Notes: a model not told the origin generated them from the letters alone. A stretch of 64,000 nucleotides of DNA from Bradymonas sediminis (GCF_003258315.1 NZ_CP030032.1:2457804-2521803), one strand, 5' to 3'. Counted from the stretch's first letter, positions 52,517-62,520 are shown. Numbers and translations: made by a program.

Positions 52517-54241
52517 TTATTCTTCTTCGCCAGCCGCGTCGTCCTGCTCCTCGGCGGCGTCCTCTTTCGGGGTCGCGGCTTCGGCAGCAGCGGCCTCCAC
52601 GGTCGCAGCTTCCTTGGCCATGACGGCCGCGGCGGCTGCGTTTGCCTTCGCGCTGGCGTACTCGAGACCGTAAAGCTCAAGCGCTTCTTCGGTTTCGATG
52701 CCTTGCTTGGCCTGGACCAATTCGCGGGCAGCGTACCAGAGTTGACGACCTTTTTTGGCGGGAATCCCCACCGCTTTGGCCATCGCCTCGGTGTCTCTTG
52801 CGAACGCGATACTCTCAATCTTCAGGTACCCAGCCTCATACAATTTGGCCGCGACCTTCGGACCGACCCCGCGAATTTCTTCAAGCGCCTGGCGCTCGTA
52901 GTCTTCGGGCGTCATCGCCTCGGGAGAACCCGGAGCGGGACGTGCCAGAATCTCGTCGGCGGCGTCGATAATAATCTCGGCCTGCTCGGAGTTGATTCCG
53001 GGGATCTGCGCGAGCTCTTCGATATTGGCCTGCGCCAAATACTCGAGCTTATTATAGCCAAGCGTGAACAGCGAGCTGACCATATCTTCGTCGATACCGT
53101 CGAACTCAAGCAAGCTCTCGCGCGCCTCTTTCATCAAGCTCTTAAGGCGAGTCTCACTGATGATGTCGAGGTTCCAACCCGTAAGTTGGGCGGCGAGGCG
53201 GACATTCTGCCCACCACGACCGATCGCCAGGCTAAGCTGGTCGTCCGGAACAATCAGCTCCATGGTCATATTATGCTCATCGATGAGCACCTTGCTGACC
53301 TCAGCCGGGCTGATGGCGTTGGTGACGAATCGTGCCGAGTCTTCGACGTAAGGCACGATATCGATCTTCTCGCCGTGCAACTCCTGCACGACCGCCTGAA
53401 CCCGCGACCCACGCATACCGACGCATGCGCCGACCGGATCGACATCGCTATCACGGCTATACACGGCGACCTTGGTGCGAACACCCGGCTCACGCGCGAC
53501 GGCGACGATACGAACGATGCCCTCGTAGATCTCGGGGACTTCGTGGCCAAAGAGGTTGATGATCAACTGCGGGTCAGCGCGCGTCAGGACAACCTGCGGG
53601 CTACGACTCGAGCGCTGAAGCTCTTTGATCATCGCCTGAACGCGGTCGCCCGGGCGATAACTCTCGCGCGGGGTCTGCTCGCGGCGCGGCAAAATCGCGT
53701 CGGCGCGGCCCAGGTCCACAATGATATTGCCCTTCTCGAAGCGTCGAACGATGCCGGTGACCATATCCCCGACGCGGTCCTTATACTCGTTGAAGATAAT
53801 ATCGCGCTCGGCCTCGCGCACCCGCTGGATAATAACCTGCTTGGCGGTCTGCGCGGCGATGCGACCAAAGGTCGACTTCGAGGATTCGAGCTTAAGCAAT
53901 TCCCCGAAGCGCGCGTCCTGACTGCGGGCGCGCTCCTTATCGTCATCGCGATAGAAGATCTGGAAGAGCAATTCGTCGCCGGCTTCGGCGCTGAATCCAG
54001 CCTTCTCGATCTCCTCGGTTGATACCTCGCGGAACGGGTTATCGACGCTATCGTTCACAGTGACAATCTGGAATAGCTCAACTTCGCCGGAGTCCTCGTT
54101 AAACTGCGCCTCGATCTCGCGCTGCGGGCCGTAGGTACGGCGTGCAGCAGTCAAAATCGCGGCCTCGAGGGTCTCGATGAGGGTCTCGCGGTCAATCCCC
54201 TTGTCTCTGCCGACCTGTTCTATGACGGTGTTCAGATCCAT
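52517..54241 (-). CDS. nusA: Transcription elongation/termination factor NusA
   Basis: NusA binds RNA polymerase and nascent RNA and governs pausing and termination. The 574-residue protein has the N-terminal polymerase-binding domain, an S1 domain ([21 protein letters not shown]), two KH domains ([38 protein letters not shown]), then helix-hairpin-helix repeats and an acidic Ala/Glu tail. AGGAG lies about ten bases before the ATG. It is 18 bp downstream of rimP. Confidence 0.96.
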   Translation of the reverse strand: MDLNTVIEQVGRDKGIDRETLIETLEAAILTAARRTYGPQREIEAQFNEDSGEVELFQIVTVNDSVDNPFREVSTEEIEKAGFSAEAGDELLFQIFYRDDDKERARSQDARFGELLKLESSKSTFGRIAAQTAKQVIIQRVREAERDIIFNEYKDRVGDMVTGIVRRFEKGNIIVDLGRADAILPRREQTPRESYRPGDRVQAMIKELQRSSRSPQVVLTRADPQLIINLFGHEVPEIYEGIVRIVAVAREPGVRTKVAVYSRDSDVDPVGACVGMRGSRVQAVVQELHGEKIDIVPYVEDSARFVTNAISPAEVSKVLIDEHNMTMELIVPDDQLSLAIGRGGQNVRLAAQLTGWNLDIISETRLKSLMKEARESLLEFDGIDEDMVSSLFTLGYNKLEYLAQANIEELAQIPGINSEQAEIIIDAADEILARPAPGSPEAMTPEDYERQALEEIRGVGPKVAAKLYEAGYLKIESIAFARDTEAMAKAVGIPAKKGRQLWYAARELVQAKQGIETEEALELYGLEYASAKANAAAAAVMAKEAATVEAAAAEAATPKEDAAEEQDDAAGEEE

Positions 54242-54259
54242 GGAATACTTACTCCTAAC

Positions 54260-54826
54260 CTAAAAATCGAAATCGTATTTGAGACGGGCTTCTTTCACAT
54301 CAGCCCATTGAATATCGACAGGCTCATTGGGCCCCTCATCCAGGAGGACGCTTAACACACCATCCTGATAGGCCATCAACTCGCCAGAAAACTTGTTCTT
54401 CCCTTCTACCTGCGTGCGCACAACCAGCTGCACGCGATGCCCAACCACCATCTCGAGGTGCTCGGGCGTCTTCAGCAGGCGCTCAATGCCCGGGCTGGAC
54501 ACTTCCAACACATAATTGTCGGGCAAATCAGAGGCGGCATCCAAATAGGCTTCGAGATACCGACTCACCTTCTGGCATTCACCCGCTTTAACGCTTTCTT
54601 CGGGGTTAAGAGGACCGGGGCGATCGATATAAACACGAATCGTCCAGCGGCCATGAACCACCATCTCAACGTCATATAAGGCGACGCCGTTGGCAGCGGC
54701 AGCTTCCGCCGCCCACTCCCGAATATTGGCAACCGCCTGCGGTGCATAGACCTCGCCGGCCTGAGCAGAAATATCTGCCGAGCCATCCTGAGACGATGCT
54801 TGCTTTCTTCGACGCCGCTTTGCCAC
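54260..54826 (-). CDS. rimP: Ribosome maturation factor RimP
   Basis: RimP helps assemble the 30S subunit. From the GTG at 54826 (GGAG seven bases upstream) the product is 188 residues: a basic Lys/Arg-rich N-terminus (AKRRRRKQASSQDG), alpha-beta N domain (LYDVEMVVHGRWTIRVYIDR), VSSPGIERLLKTPEHL, and the SH3-like C domain. A longer open reading begins at 54880 without support. It starts the rimP-nusA-ylxR-infB-rbfA-nrnA unit. Confidence 0.94.
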   Translation of the reverse strand: MAKRRRRKQASSQDGSADISAQAGEVYAPQAVANIREWAAEAAAANGVALYDVEMVVHGRWTIRVYIDRPGPLNPEESVKAGECQKVSRYLEAYLDAASDLPDNYVLEVSSPGIERLLKTPEHLEMVVGHRVQLVVRTQVEGKNKFSGELMAYQDGVLSVLLDEGPNEPVDIQWADVKEARLKYDFDF

Positions 54827-54845
54827 GAAACTACTCCATCTATCC

Positions 54846-54980
54846 TGGCGCAGCCCCATCGATGATGGGTTCGGCGCCAATTAATTAAGTTCTTAGACGC
54901 GAGAACGCGCCGATTTCTACGGGTATTCCACCTGAAGCACGCGATTTTTTGATAATAAAAAAAGCGGGCATAGGGCCCAC
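54846..54980 (-). promoter_or_regulatory. rimP leader with an intrinsic terminator and a stable hairpin
   Basis: On the minus strand GTGGGC and GCCCGC (54980-54964, loop CCTAT, one G-U) are followed by seven T (54963-54957), an intrinsic terminator sited upstream of rimP. Nearer the gene, TGGCGC/GCGCCA and CCCATC/GATGGG (54879-54846) form a 12-bp two-part hairpin with a 3-base loop, ending 19 bases before the GTG start. A terminator with no coding gene before it on this strand fits attenuation of the nusA operon. Confidence 0.55.
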
Positions 54981-55450
54981 TTCGCATGCATCTCGCGAAA
55001 TTGTGACACCGAGTGCTGCGGTGTCGCCCGCATTAATAACCATCAACGTGAGGGTCATTAATACTCAAAAAACAGCCTCGAAATAATGCGACCGTTAATC
55101 GTGCAACGGAGGCTTACAAAACCCGGCCCGCCGCGTCAAGCCTGCGATGAAGCGCTGCTAACGAGCGGGCGGTCAAATTCGGCGCTAACACGCCGCCACC
55201 AGCACATATCTCGCGACGTTTCGAGCACAAAACCATGCACTTCGGCGCAGTATTCCGGCAAGCCAAAAAAGAGTGAACAAAGGCGCTTGCGCCGAATATT
55301 CTTGCCCGCTTATTGCTTTAGATGTCAGCGCGATGGCTGAAGACCTGAAAAACACGTCAGAGCATGTTAATATTTTCCTGAGCTGCTATTTTCGGCCGGC
55401 GTATCGGCCGTTCGATATTCGATATCCTTATAGAACCTGGATCGCTCCCC
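54981..55450. other. Divergent intergenic region upstream of rimP and the nitrilase gene
   Basis: About 470 bases without a supportable gene. GACACCG/CGGTGTC (55005-55025) forms a hairpin in the rimP leader. A minus-strand TTGACG near 55140 with TAAGCC after 17 bases is a weak promoter candidate for rimP. Small open frames here have no ribosome site or recognisable product. Confidence 0.45.
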
Positions 55451-56311
55451 ATGAAGACGTCTCTTATTCAACTCTGCTCGACGCGCGATGTCGCCCACAA
55501 CCTGAAGCGTTGTGACGAATTGGCGGACCAGGCCATTGCCGACGGCGCCGATTGGATCCTCTTTCCCGAGAACGCGCCCTTCCTTGGGCCCGACAAAGAG
55601 AAGTTCACCATCGCCGAGCCCATCGATGGGCCCATCGTGGGTCACTTTCGCGAGATCGCGCGCCGCGGCCAATGCTGGGTGTCGCTGGGGAGCTTCGCCG
55701 AGAAGATCGCCTCCGAGCGGGGAGGTGCCCCCGAGCGAACCTATAATACCCAACTGCTCATCGCCCCCAGCGGCGAGACCGTCGCCGTCTACCGTAAGAT
55801 CCATCTGTTCGATGTACACGTTGAGGGTGGCCAGAGCTTTTTAGAGTCCGGGTCGGTCGCCCCCGGCGACCAGGTCGTGAGCGCCGCGATCGCCCCCGAC
55901 GGGACATCCGCCCCGGCCCAACGCGTCGGGTTGACCATTTGCTATGACCTGCGTTTTCCGGAATTATACCGCGCATTATCGGCCCAGGGCGCCACGGTTT
56001 TAACCGCGCCGGCAGCCTTCACCCTGCAAACCGGTCGCGACCACTGGCACCCGCTCTTGCAGGCGCGCGCCATCGAGAACCAGGCCTATATCCTGGCCCC
56101 GAACCAATTCGGCAACCACTTCGGCCAGCGCTGGTCGTATGGGCACTCGGCCATCTACGACCCCTGGGGGCGCATGATCGCCTGTGCGCCCGATACCGAA
56201 TGCGTGGTCAGCGCGACCCTTGACTTCGAGTATCTCAACGACGTACGCCAGCGCATGCCGTGCCTAAGCCACCGACGCCTGGGTGGGCCGAACACGTCCA
56301 CCTTCAAATAA
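55451..56311 (+). CDS. Carbon-nitrogen hydrolase, Nit/deaminated-glutathione amidase type
   Basis: A 286-residue nitrilase-superfamily enzyme with the catalytic triad in place: Glu40 (WILFPENAPFLG), Lys116 (VYRKIHLFDV) and Cys164 (LTICYDLRFPELY). RKIHLFDV and CYDLRFPELYR are close to the Nit1/Nit2 branch, which hydrolyses deaminated glutathione or omega-amides; the exact amide is inferred. No signal peptide. It is the first gene of a plus-strand run leading into haem genes but is probably not part of the pathway. Confidence 0.92.
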   Translation: MKTSLIQLCSTRDVAHNLKRCDELADQAIADGADWILFPENAPFLGPDKEKFTIAEPIDGPIVGHFREIARRGQCWVSLGSFAEKIASERGGAPERTYNTQLLIAPSGETVAVYRKIHLFDVHVEGGQSFLESGSVAPGDQVVSAAIAPDGTSAPAQRVGLTICYDLRFPELYRALSAQGATVLTAPAAFTLQTGRDHWHPLLQARAIENQAYILAPNQFGNHFGQRWSYGHSAIYDPWGRMIACAPDTECVVSATLDFEYLNDVRQRMPCLSHRRLGGPNTSTFK

Positions 56312-56359
56312 TATGTCTTCATAGGCCCCCTTCATCGAGGGCCGAACCTCTTTCGAAAA

Positions 56360-57184
56360 ATGACGAGTCCACTCAACATCCTCGAATTGGCCTTGCCGGC
56401 GCTCTACGCGCTGACATTTGGCGTCTATTATCGCCAGTTTTTCGGCGAGGATGCGCAGGGCGACCGCTTTTTCGGCAGCTTTATGCTCAAGGGGACGCTC
56501 GCGATTCACGTGGGCTACCTCATCTACCGCGGCATCACGCTGGCGCATTTCCCCATCGCGACCGGCGCCGAGTTTATGTCGATGCTCGCCGCGAGCATCG
56601 CCGCGATCTATGTGCTGGTGGAGACCCGCCATAACAACCCGAATACGGGCATCTTTTTTATCGGCCTGATCACCCTCTTTCAGCTCTTCAGCTCGATCCT
56701 GATCACCGATATCAGCACCTATCCCGATCGCATGACCCATTCGGTCTTTGGCGTGCATATTATCGTCACCGGCCTGGGATTCGCAGCGCTGAGCCTGAGC
56801 GCCATTTACGCGCTGATGTATGTGATGCTCTCTCGGCAACTAAAGGCGCGCAACCTGGGGGTGATCTTCCGGCGGCTTCCGCCGTTGGCGACGCTCGAGA
56901 ACATGAGCAAATTGGCCACCATCGCCGGCGTAATATTGCTGGGCATCGGGTTGGCGCTGGGGCACTGGTTCGCGCTTGAGCAAGGCGTGTCTTTAACCAC
57001 GCTCGACCCGACCATTATCGCCGCCGACCTCATCTGGCTCGCCTATTTCCTCGGATTAATTGTCGTATCCGTGCGTGGTCTATCGGGACTTCGTATGGGT
57101 TATTTTTCGCTTTTCGGATATGTCGCGCTCGTCGGGACGATCGTCGTAATCCTGTCGGTCTCCGGTGCGCTTCATTCCTTCTAA
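56360..57184 (+). CDS. CcsA/HemX-type membrane protein
   Basis: A 274-residue protein with about eight membrane helices and the CcsA/HemX family layout: ELALPALYALTFGVYY at the start, conserved His in GTLAIHVGYLIYRG and HSVFGVHIIVTGLGFAALS. HemX-like proteins are encoded just before hemA in many bacteria and influence HemA level or haem handling; CcsA is a cytochrome c assembly factor. The position 22 bp before hemA favours the HemX role. No Trp-rich WWD motif is seen. Confidence 0.85.
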   Translation: MTSPLNILELALPALYALTFGVYYRQFFGEDAQGDRFFGSFMLKGTLAIHVGYLIYRGITLAHFPIATGAEFMSMLAASIAAIYVLVETRHNNPNTGIFFIGLITLFQLFSSILITDISTYPDRMTHSVFGVHIIVTGLGFAALSLSAIYALMYVMLSRQLKARNLGVIFRRLPPLATLENMSKLATIAGVILLGIGLALGHWFALEQGVSLTTLDPTIIAADLIWLAYFLGLIVVSVRGLSGLRMGYFSLFGYVALVGTIVVILSVSGALHSF

Positions 57185-57205
57185 GGTGAGGATCCTCCTC
57201 CGTCC

Positions 57206-58507
57206 ATGAGTACCGCGAATAAACTCATAGCCTTCTCCTTTAGCCATAAGAATACATCGCTAAAGGAGCGCGATCGCCTGGCCTTCTCCGCGGAGGATGT
57301 CGCGGCGTTTATGGCCGAGGTGCGCCTGCAACTCGGCAGTGAGGCTGCGGTGATTTCGACCTGCAACCGTAGCGAACTGTATTTCTTCGGCCCGGCCGCG
57401 GCCCTCACCTGGGCGAAGGTCTGGGACGCAATCTGCGCGGTTAAATTTGGCGCCCACGACAGGCCCGCCCCGCCCAGCCAGCCGCCCCATACCTTCGAGG
57501 AGCACGAGGCGGCGCTGCATCTATTTCGAGTGGCGGCCTCCCTTGAGTCCATCGCCCTCGGCGAAAACCAGATCCTCAGCCAGCTCAAAGCCGCCCACGC
57601 CCTGATGCTCGAACAGCCGGTCAAATGCCCGACGCTCGACCGCCTTTTTCAATTCGCGCTGCGCTGCGGCAAAGAGGTGCGCACCGAGACCGGCTTATGC
57701 GCCGGCACCGTCTCCATCAGCTCGGTCGCGGTACGCCTGGCCGAGAAGATCTTCGGCAGCTTCGCCCAGCGCCAGATCCTCATCATCGGCGCCGGCGAGA
57801 CCGCCGAGAAAGCCGCCGGCCATTTCCAGGGCGCGGGCGCCGAAGACTTCGTGGTCGTCAATCGCAGCGAGGCCAAGGGGCGCGCGCTGGCCGAGAAATT
57901 CGGCGGCACCTGGCGTGGACTCAACGCCATTGCTCAGTCCTGCGTCACCGCCGACGTCGTGCTGGTCGCCACCGGCGCCACCGACTTCCTGCTGACCACG
58001 GCGATCTTCAAAGACGTCATGAAGAAGCGCCACCACCGCTCTATCTTCTTGATCGATATCAGCAACCCGCGAAATATCGACCCGGCGCTTGCCAAACAAT
58101 CGGGCGTCTTCCTCTATAATATGGACGACCTGCAGAGCGTGGTGGCCGACAATCTCGACGCGCGCCGCCAGGAGATTCCGGCCGCAGAACAGCTCGTCGC
58201 GCGCTTTGTCGAGGAATGGGAGCTCTGGGCCCAGACCCTTCAGGTGACGCCCACCATCGCCACCCTGGCCCGCTATTTCGACGCGATTCGCGAGCAGGAA
58301 CTCGAGCGCCACGGCGGCCAGATGAGCGAGACCGAGCGCGTGATGCTCGAAGACTTCTCCCGCGGGCTCGTCAAGAAATTGCTGCACCATCCAATTATGT
58401 ACCTGCGCTCTTCGGTCCAAGAAAAGACGTTCAAAACCGAAGACTTACGCGTCTTGCGCTCGCTTTATAAACTTCAGGATTTCGAGGAGCAGCCCGATGA
58501 AAATTAG
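57206..58507 (+). CDS. hemA: Glutamyl-tRNA reductase
   Basis: HemA reduces Glu-tRNA to glutamate-1-semialdehyde, the first step of C5 tetrapyrrole synthesis. The 433-residue protein has the catalytic Cys in ISTCNRSELYF, ESIALGENQILSQLK, the NADPH loop ILIIGAGETAEKAA, VVNRSEAKGRALAEKF, and the C-terminal dimerisation helix ending in HHPIMYLRS. Its last codons overlap the hemC start (58497-58507), so translation is probably coupled. Confidence 0.96.
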   Translation: MSTANKLIAFSFSHKNTSLKERDRLAFSAEDVAAFMAEVRLQLGSEAAVISTCNRSELYFFGPAAALTWAKVWDAICAVKFGAHDRPAPPSQPPHTFEEHEAALHLFRVAASLESIALGENQILSQLKAAHALMLEQPVKCPTLDRLFQFALRCGKEVRTETGLCAGTVSISSVAVRLAEKIFGSFAQRQILIIGAGETAEKAAGHFQGAGAEDFVVVNRSEAKGRALAEKFGGTWRGLNAIAQSCVTADVVLVATGATDFLLTTAIFKDVMKKRHHRSIFLIDISNPRNIDPALAKQSGVFLYNMDDLQSVVADNLDARRQEIPAAEQLVARFVEEWELWAQTLQVTPTIATLARYFDAIREQELERHGGQMSETERVMLEDFSRGLVKKLLHHPIMYLRSSVQEKTFKTEDLRVLRSLYKLQDFEEQPDEN

Positions 58508-59426
58508 TCTCGGTTCGCGAAAATCTCGCCTCGCCCTCTGGCAGACCAACCGCATCGCGGACCTGCTCAAAGCGGCTCACCCCGCGCTCGAAGTCGAGAT
58601 CATCACCATGGACACCCTGGGCGACCAGATCCTCGACAAGCCCATCCCGGAGATTGGCGGCAAGGGATTATTCACCGCCGAGCTTGAGCAGGCGCTGGCA
58701 GCCGACGCGGTCGACTTCGCCATCCACTCGCTCAAAGACCTGCCCACCGAATTGCCCGCGGGCATGGCCTATGTCGGCTCGCCCCGGCGCGCCGACCCTA
58801 CCGATAGCCTGCTGAGCTATAAGTGGAGCAGCCTGGACGACTTGCCCGAGAACGCGGTCATCGCCACCGGCAGCGTTCGCCGCCGGGCGCAACTTCGCGC
58901 ACGCCACCCAGGCTTCGAGTTCCGCGAGCTGCGCGGCAATATCGGCACCCGGCTGCGCAAGCTCAAAGAATTCGATTTTGACGCGATTATTATGGCCAGC
59001 GCCGCGCTGGACCGACTGGAGCTAGACCTCGCGGCGGAGGGTGTTTATTGCCACAAGCTCGACCCCAGCCTCTATGTGCCGGCGGTTGGCCAGGGCGCGA
59101 TTGGCGTCGAGATGCGCGAGGGACGCGAAGAGATACGCGCCCTCCTGGACCCGATTATTGACCCGGAGACCCTGGCCGCGGTCGAAGCCGAGCGCATCGT
59201 GATGCGCCGGCTTGAGGGCGGCTGCTCCGTGCCGCTGGGGGTCTATTGCTGCTTCGACGCGAGCGCGACCGAGGAGCCCTGGTCACTGCACGCCTGGGCG
59301 TCGAGCCCGGACGCAAAAGTCGTCATCGAGCATAAATTACGCGGCGCATCTCCCGAGAAGATGGCGTTTGAGATGGCCGACGCGCTCGTCGCTCAAGGCG
59401 CCGGCGCCGTCATGCGCCCGCGATAA
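58497..59426 (+). CDS. hemC: Hydroxymethylbilane synthase
   Basis: HemC polymerises four porphobilinogens into hydroxymethylbilane. The 309-residue protein has IGSRKSRLALWQT-like GSRKSRLALWQTN, GKGLFTAELEQAL, VDFAIHSLKDLPTELP, ATGSVRRRAQL, ELRGNIGTRLRKL and the cofactor Cys in EGGCSVPLG near residue 242, to which dipyrromethane is attached. It starts inside the last codons of hemA and is followed by hemD after 15 bp. Confidence 0.97.
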   Translation: MKISLGSRKSRLALWQTNRIADLLKAAHPALEVEIITMDTLGDQILDKPIPEIGGKGLFTAELEQALAADAVDFAIHSLKDLPTELPAGMAYVGSPRRADPTDSLLSYKWSSLDDLPENAVIATGSVRRRAQLRARHPGFEFRELRGNIGTRLRKLKEFDFDAIIMASAALDRLELDLAAEGVYCHKLDPSLYVPAVGQGAIGVEMREGREEIRALLDPIIDPETLAAVEAERIVMRRLEGGCSVPLGVYCCFDASATEEPWSLHAWASSPDAKVVIEHKLRGASPEKMAFEMADALVAQGAGAVMRPR

Positions 59427-59441
59427 GCCAACGGAGCTGCG

Positions 59442-60233
59442 ATGTGCACCGATGCCCCCGACGACATTTGCCCCGACGATGCGCCGCTGACGGTGCTCTA
59501 TACCGGGACACGCAGCCCCACGATTAAACATCCGGGCCTTGCAATCGTGCACCGCCCGATGCTCAAGCCCGCGCCCCTCGACTTCGATCGGCAGCGCGCA
59601 CGCGCCCTCGCTAAGCAAGCGAAAACGCTCGTCTTTTATAGCCCGAACGCCGTTGACCACCTGGCCGATTCCGGCGTCCTCGACGGCCTCGCGCTCCATG
59701 AAAAGACGGCATGGGCTGTCGGCGAGAAGACCGCAGAGTCGCTCCACGAGCGATTTGGCGTCCACGCGCGCGTCCCCGAAGACCCGCAATTCACCGGCAT
59801 GCTCGCCCACTTTCATGCCCGAAAGCCCGAACTTCCCCTGGTCGCCTTCGGCATTCAGGGGTCACCGCGCAGCTTGATGGGCGACGCCCCCGGACAATTT
59901 GCGCCGGACGATGCCGCCCAGATTCATCAGATCCCGATCTACCAGACCACCGCCGAGCACCACGCTGACCTGGGCGAAACCATCGCCCGGGGGTCCATCC
60001 GCTGGGTTGCGCTGACCAGCCCGCGCGGCGTCGATGCCTTCGTCTCTCACTTCAGCGCGTCCACCCTCGCCGGGTTTAAGCTCGCCACCATCGGCCCGAC
60101 CACCGCCGACGCGCTCAGGGGGCACGGACTCACCGTCGATCTGATGGTGCAACTGCCCGACCGAAATGCGATGATGCTTGAGATTCTCCACGCGGCAAGC
60201 CTGGCCCAGCCACCATCAACTCAGCCGCCCTGA
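59442..60233 (+). CDS. hemD: Uroporphyrinogen-III synthase
   Basis: HemD cyclises hydroxymethylbilane with inversion of ring D. The 263-residue sequence is divergent, as usual for this family, but shows LVFYSPNAVDHLADSG, AWAVGEKTAESL, ALTSPRGVDAFVSHF and ATIGPTTADALRGHGL, the pair of alternating domains expected. Position directly after hemC supports the call. Confidence 0.88.
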   Translation: MCTDAPDDICPDDAPLTVLYTGTRSPTIKHPGLAIVHRPMLKPAPLDFDRQRARALAKQAKTLVFYSPNAVDHLADSGVLDGLALHEKTAWAVGEKTAESLHERFGVHARVPEDPQFTGMLAHFHARKPELPLVAFGIQGSPRSLMGDAPGQFAPDDAAQIHQIPIYQTTAEHHADLGETIARGSIRWVALTSPRGVDAFVSHFSASTLAGFKLATIGPTTADALRGHGLTVDLMVQLPDRNAMMLEILHAASLAQPPSTQPP

Positions 60234-60311
60234 ATGTCTTGGACCACTTACCCACGCACAAGAGTCCCGGACCTCAATTTTTAATCTATCCTCAACCCGA
60301 GTCCTGCCCTT

Positions 60312-61742
60312 ATGTCGCCCCCTAAAGTCACCGCCTATCGAGCCCGAAACACCCTGCTCTTATGCGCATTCATGCTCTCAGGCTGCGCGCTCACGGATGC
60401 ATTTAGCGGCGAGCAGAAAGACGACAAAGACGCGCAGACCTCGGACGTATTCGCCGAGGATACCCGCACCGAAACCGACACCCAAGAGGTTGCGGATGTC
60501 GGCCGCGACGTCTCCACCGACGCCTCAGGGTGCGCCCCGGGGTATGCCGGCGCAGACGGGATAAACTGCACCGTATGCTCCTCAGGCACGTATTGCGCGG
60601 GCGGGCAAAGCGAGCCCGTCGATTGCGCTGTGGGGGCGACCTATGACCACGATTTGGATCCCAGCACGCCGTGCCGAACGCAGGTCACCTGTGCGCCCGG
60701 CGAAGAAGTCGCGCAGGCAGGAGACGCAACGACCGCGCGGGTATGCTCGGCTTGCCCAGCGGGTACGTATTCCGCTGAAGAAAACGCGGCGGAGTGCACC
60801 CCTTGGACCGACTGTGCGTTCGACGAAATTGTCAAGGAACTCCCAACCAGTGAAAGCCAACGTCAATGCGAGACGTGCCCAGCGGGGAGCGCTCCGATTC
60901 GCACCAACGCAACCGCATGCAATACGCCCTCTGACCTGATCACAATGGGCGATGGGCACCTCTGTATTCTAGACCCTATAAGCAACCAATTTCAGTGCAC
61001 GGGACGCGATGATTTCGGTCAACGTGGCCCAAACCAACCCAACGATGGCTACGACTTTATCTCCGCGGCCGGCACGCGCACCTGCGGTATCAGACATGAC
61101 AACGCGATTGTCGATTGCTGGGGAAAAACCTCAATTACCGACCACAATACACCTCCAACTTGGACCCGATTCAAATCGATCTCGGTCGGCGAGTCCCATG
61201 CCTGCGGCATTCGACAACAGAACTCCCGTATCACTTGCTGGGGCAATGACGTCTTTGGTCAAGCGCCCACTACGACCATGACGGCATTTAAAGCGGTCGC
61301 CGTCGGCAACGTCTATTCGTGTGGAATCACGAGAGACGGCGCCAATATCCGCTGCTGGGGGTCGGTGACAGACCTACAACCGCCCACGATGGAGAATCTT
61401 CGATTTAAGGCGATCAGCGCGGGCAACGACTTCATTTGCGCAATTGAGGAACTGAACTCGACGGTGGGCTGCTGGGGCGCCGACGACTTTTACCAAACCT
61501 CAGATCCAACGATTCCCTCCGGTCGAGTCATAAGTGTTGCTGCGGGAAAGCGTCATGCGTGTGCGATCTTGGAGAACCAGACGATCACCTGCTGGGGAGA
61601 CAACCAGCATAATCAACAAGACCACGTCCCGGATGGGCTGTTTAAAGCCATCACGGCCGCAGGAGATCGCACCTGCGCAATAGCGGCGGACGACTCGCAG
61701 GAACACAGCGTGCAATGCTGGGGCGGACAAACGGTCCACTAA
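60312..61742 (+). CDS. RCC1-like lipoprotein with Cys-rich head
   Basis: A 476-residue lipoprotein (signal peptide ending MLSGC, Cys25). An acidic linker is followed by a Cys-rich part resembling TNFR/ephrin-receptor-like cysteine repeats (CTVCSSGTYCAGG, CSACPAGTYSAEEN, CETCPAGSAPI), and then seven repeats of the RCC1/BLIP-II beta-propeller type, each about 45 residues with a pair such as TCGIRHDNAIVDCWG, ACGIRQQNSRITCWG, SCGITRDGANIRCWG. Six of the seven carry CWG. It is exported and very likely disulfide-bonded. It sits after hemD but has no link to haem synthesis. Confidence 0.88.
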   Translation: MSPPKVTAYRARNTLLLCAFMLSGCALTDAFSGEQKDDKDAQTSDVFAEDTRTETDTQEVADVGRDVSTDASGCAPGYAGADGINCTVCSSGTYCAGGQSEPVDCAVGATYDHDLDPSTPCRTQVTCAPGEEVAQAGDATTARVCSACPAGTYSAEENAAECTPWTDCAFDEIVKELPTSESQRQCETCPAGSAPIRTNATACNTPSDLITMGDGHLCILDPISNQFQCTGRDDFGQRGPNQPNDGYDFISAAGTRTCGIRHDNAIVDCWGKTSITDHNTPPTWTRFKSISVGESHACGIRQQNSRITCWGNDVFGQAPTTTMTAFKAVAVGNVYSCGITRDGANIRCWGSVTDLQPPTMENLRFKAISAGNDFICAIEELNSTVGCWGADDFYQTSDPTIPSGRVISVAAGKRHACAILENQTITCWGDNQHNQQDHVPDGLFKAITAAGDRTCAIAADDSQEHSVQCWGGQTVH

Positions 61743-61774
61743 CGAAAGACGAACGCGGCTCAGGGGCCAACATT

Positions 61775-61813
61775 AAAAAACGCCGCGCCATCGTTCGATG
61801 GCGCGGCGTTTTT
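61775..61813. terminator. Bidirectional terminator between the RCC1-like and DedA genes
   Basis: CGCCGCGCCATC and GATGGCGCGGCG form a perfect 12-bp stem (4-base loop) flanked by five A and five T, so it can act on both converging transcripts. Confidence 0.9.
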
Positions 61814-61848
61814 AGTTTCACTGCCCCGACAAAAGTTGGCGCGCGCGC

Positions 61849-62520
61849 CTACTCAATCGACTCGGCCCCACCGGCCTGCGCCTTGCGCTTCTCCAACCAG
61901 CCCATGCCGATCTCGTACACAATCGGCAACACCGATACGATGATAATGCCCAATACCACGATGCCGAAATTCTCTTTGACGACGGGAAGGTTGCCGAAGA
62001 AATAACCGAGGAAGATAAACCCGCCAACCCAGGCCAGGGCGCCGACACAATTATAAAAGAAGAAATACGAATAGCGCATATTCGCGGCCCCGGCGACGAA
62101 GGGCGCGTAGGTGCGCACGATGGGCACGAAACGCGCCAGGAAGATCGTCTTGCCGCCGTATTTTTCGTAGAACTTTTCGGTGCGCCGCAGGTGCGAAAGC
62201 TTCAGAATCTTGGCGTCCTCCTTGAAAATACGCGTGCCCACATAGCTGCCAATCGCGTAGTTCAGGCTGTCGCCGATGATCGCCGCGACCAGCAATAGCA
62301 CGAACAATATCACCGGATTCATCGACGTGGTCGCGCTCAGGGCGCCCGCGGCAAAGAGCAGCGAGTCGCCCGGCAAAAACGGCGTGACCACCAGGCCGGT
62401 CTCGCAGAAGATGATCAAAAATAGAATCGCATAGGTCCACATACCGTAGTTATTGATGACCTCGCCCAGCTTGTCATCGATATGTAAAAACCAGTCCAAC
62501 GCCTGCATTAAGAGTTCCAT
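61849..62520 (-). CDS. DedA-family inner-membrane protein
   Basis: A 223-residue membrane protein with the DedA/VTT signatures ETGLVVTPFLPGDSLLFAAG, a re-entrant loop region, DSLNYAIGSYVG, and FLARFVPIVRTYAPFVAGAANM, where the Arg and acidic residues are the ones needed for function. DedA proteins are thought to flip undecaprenyl phosphate or phospholipids. About five membrane segments. The gene faces the hem genes and is divergent from hemE. Confidence 0.92.
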   Translation of the reverse strand: MELLMQALDWFLHIDDKLGEVINNYGMWTYAILFLIIFCETGLVVTPFLPGDSLLFAAGALSATTSMNPVILFVLLLVAAIIGDSLNYAIGSYVGTRIFKEDAKILKLSHLRRTEKFYEKYGGKTIFLARFVPIVRTYAPFVAGAANMRYSYFFFYNCVGALAWVGGFIFLGYFFGNLPVVKENFGIVVLGIIIVSVLPIVYEIGMGWLEKRKAQAGGAESIE

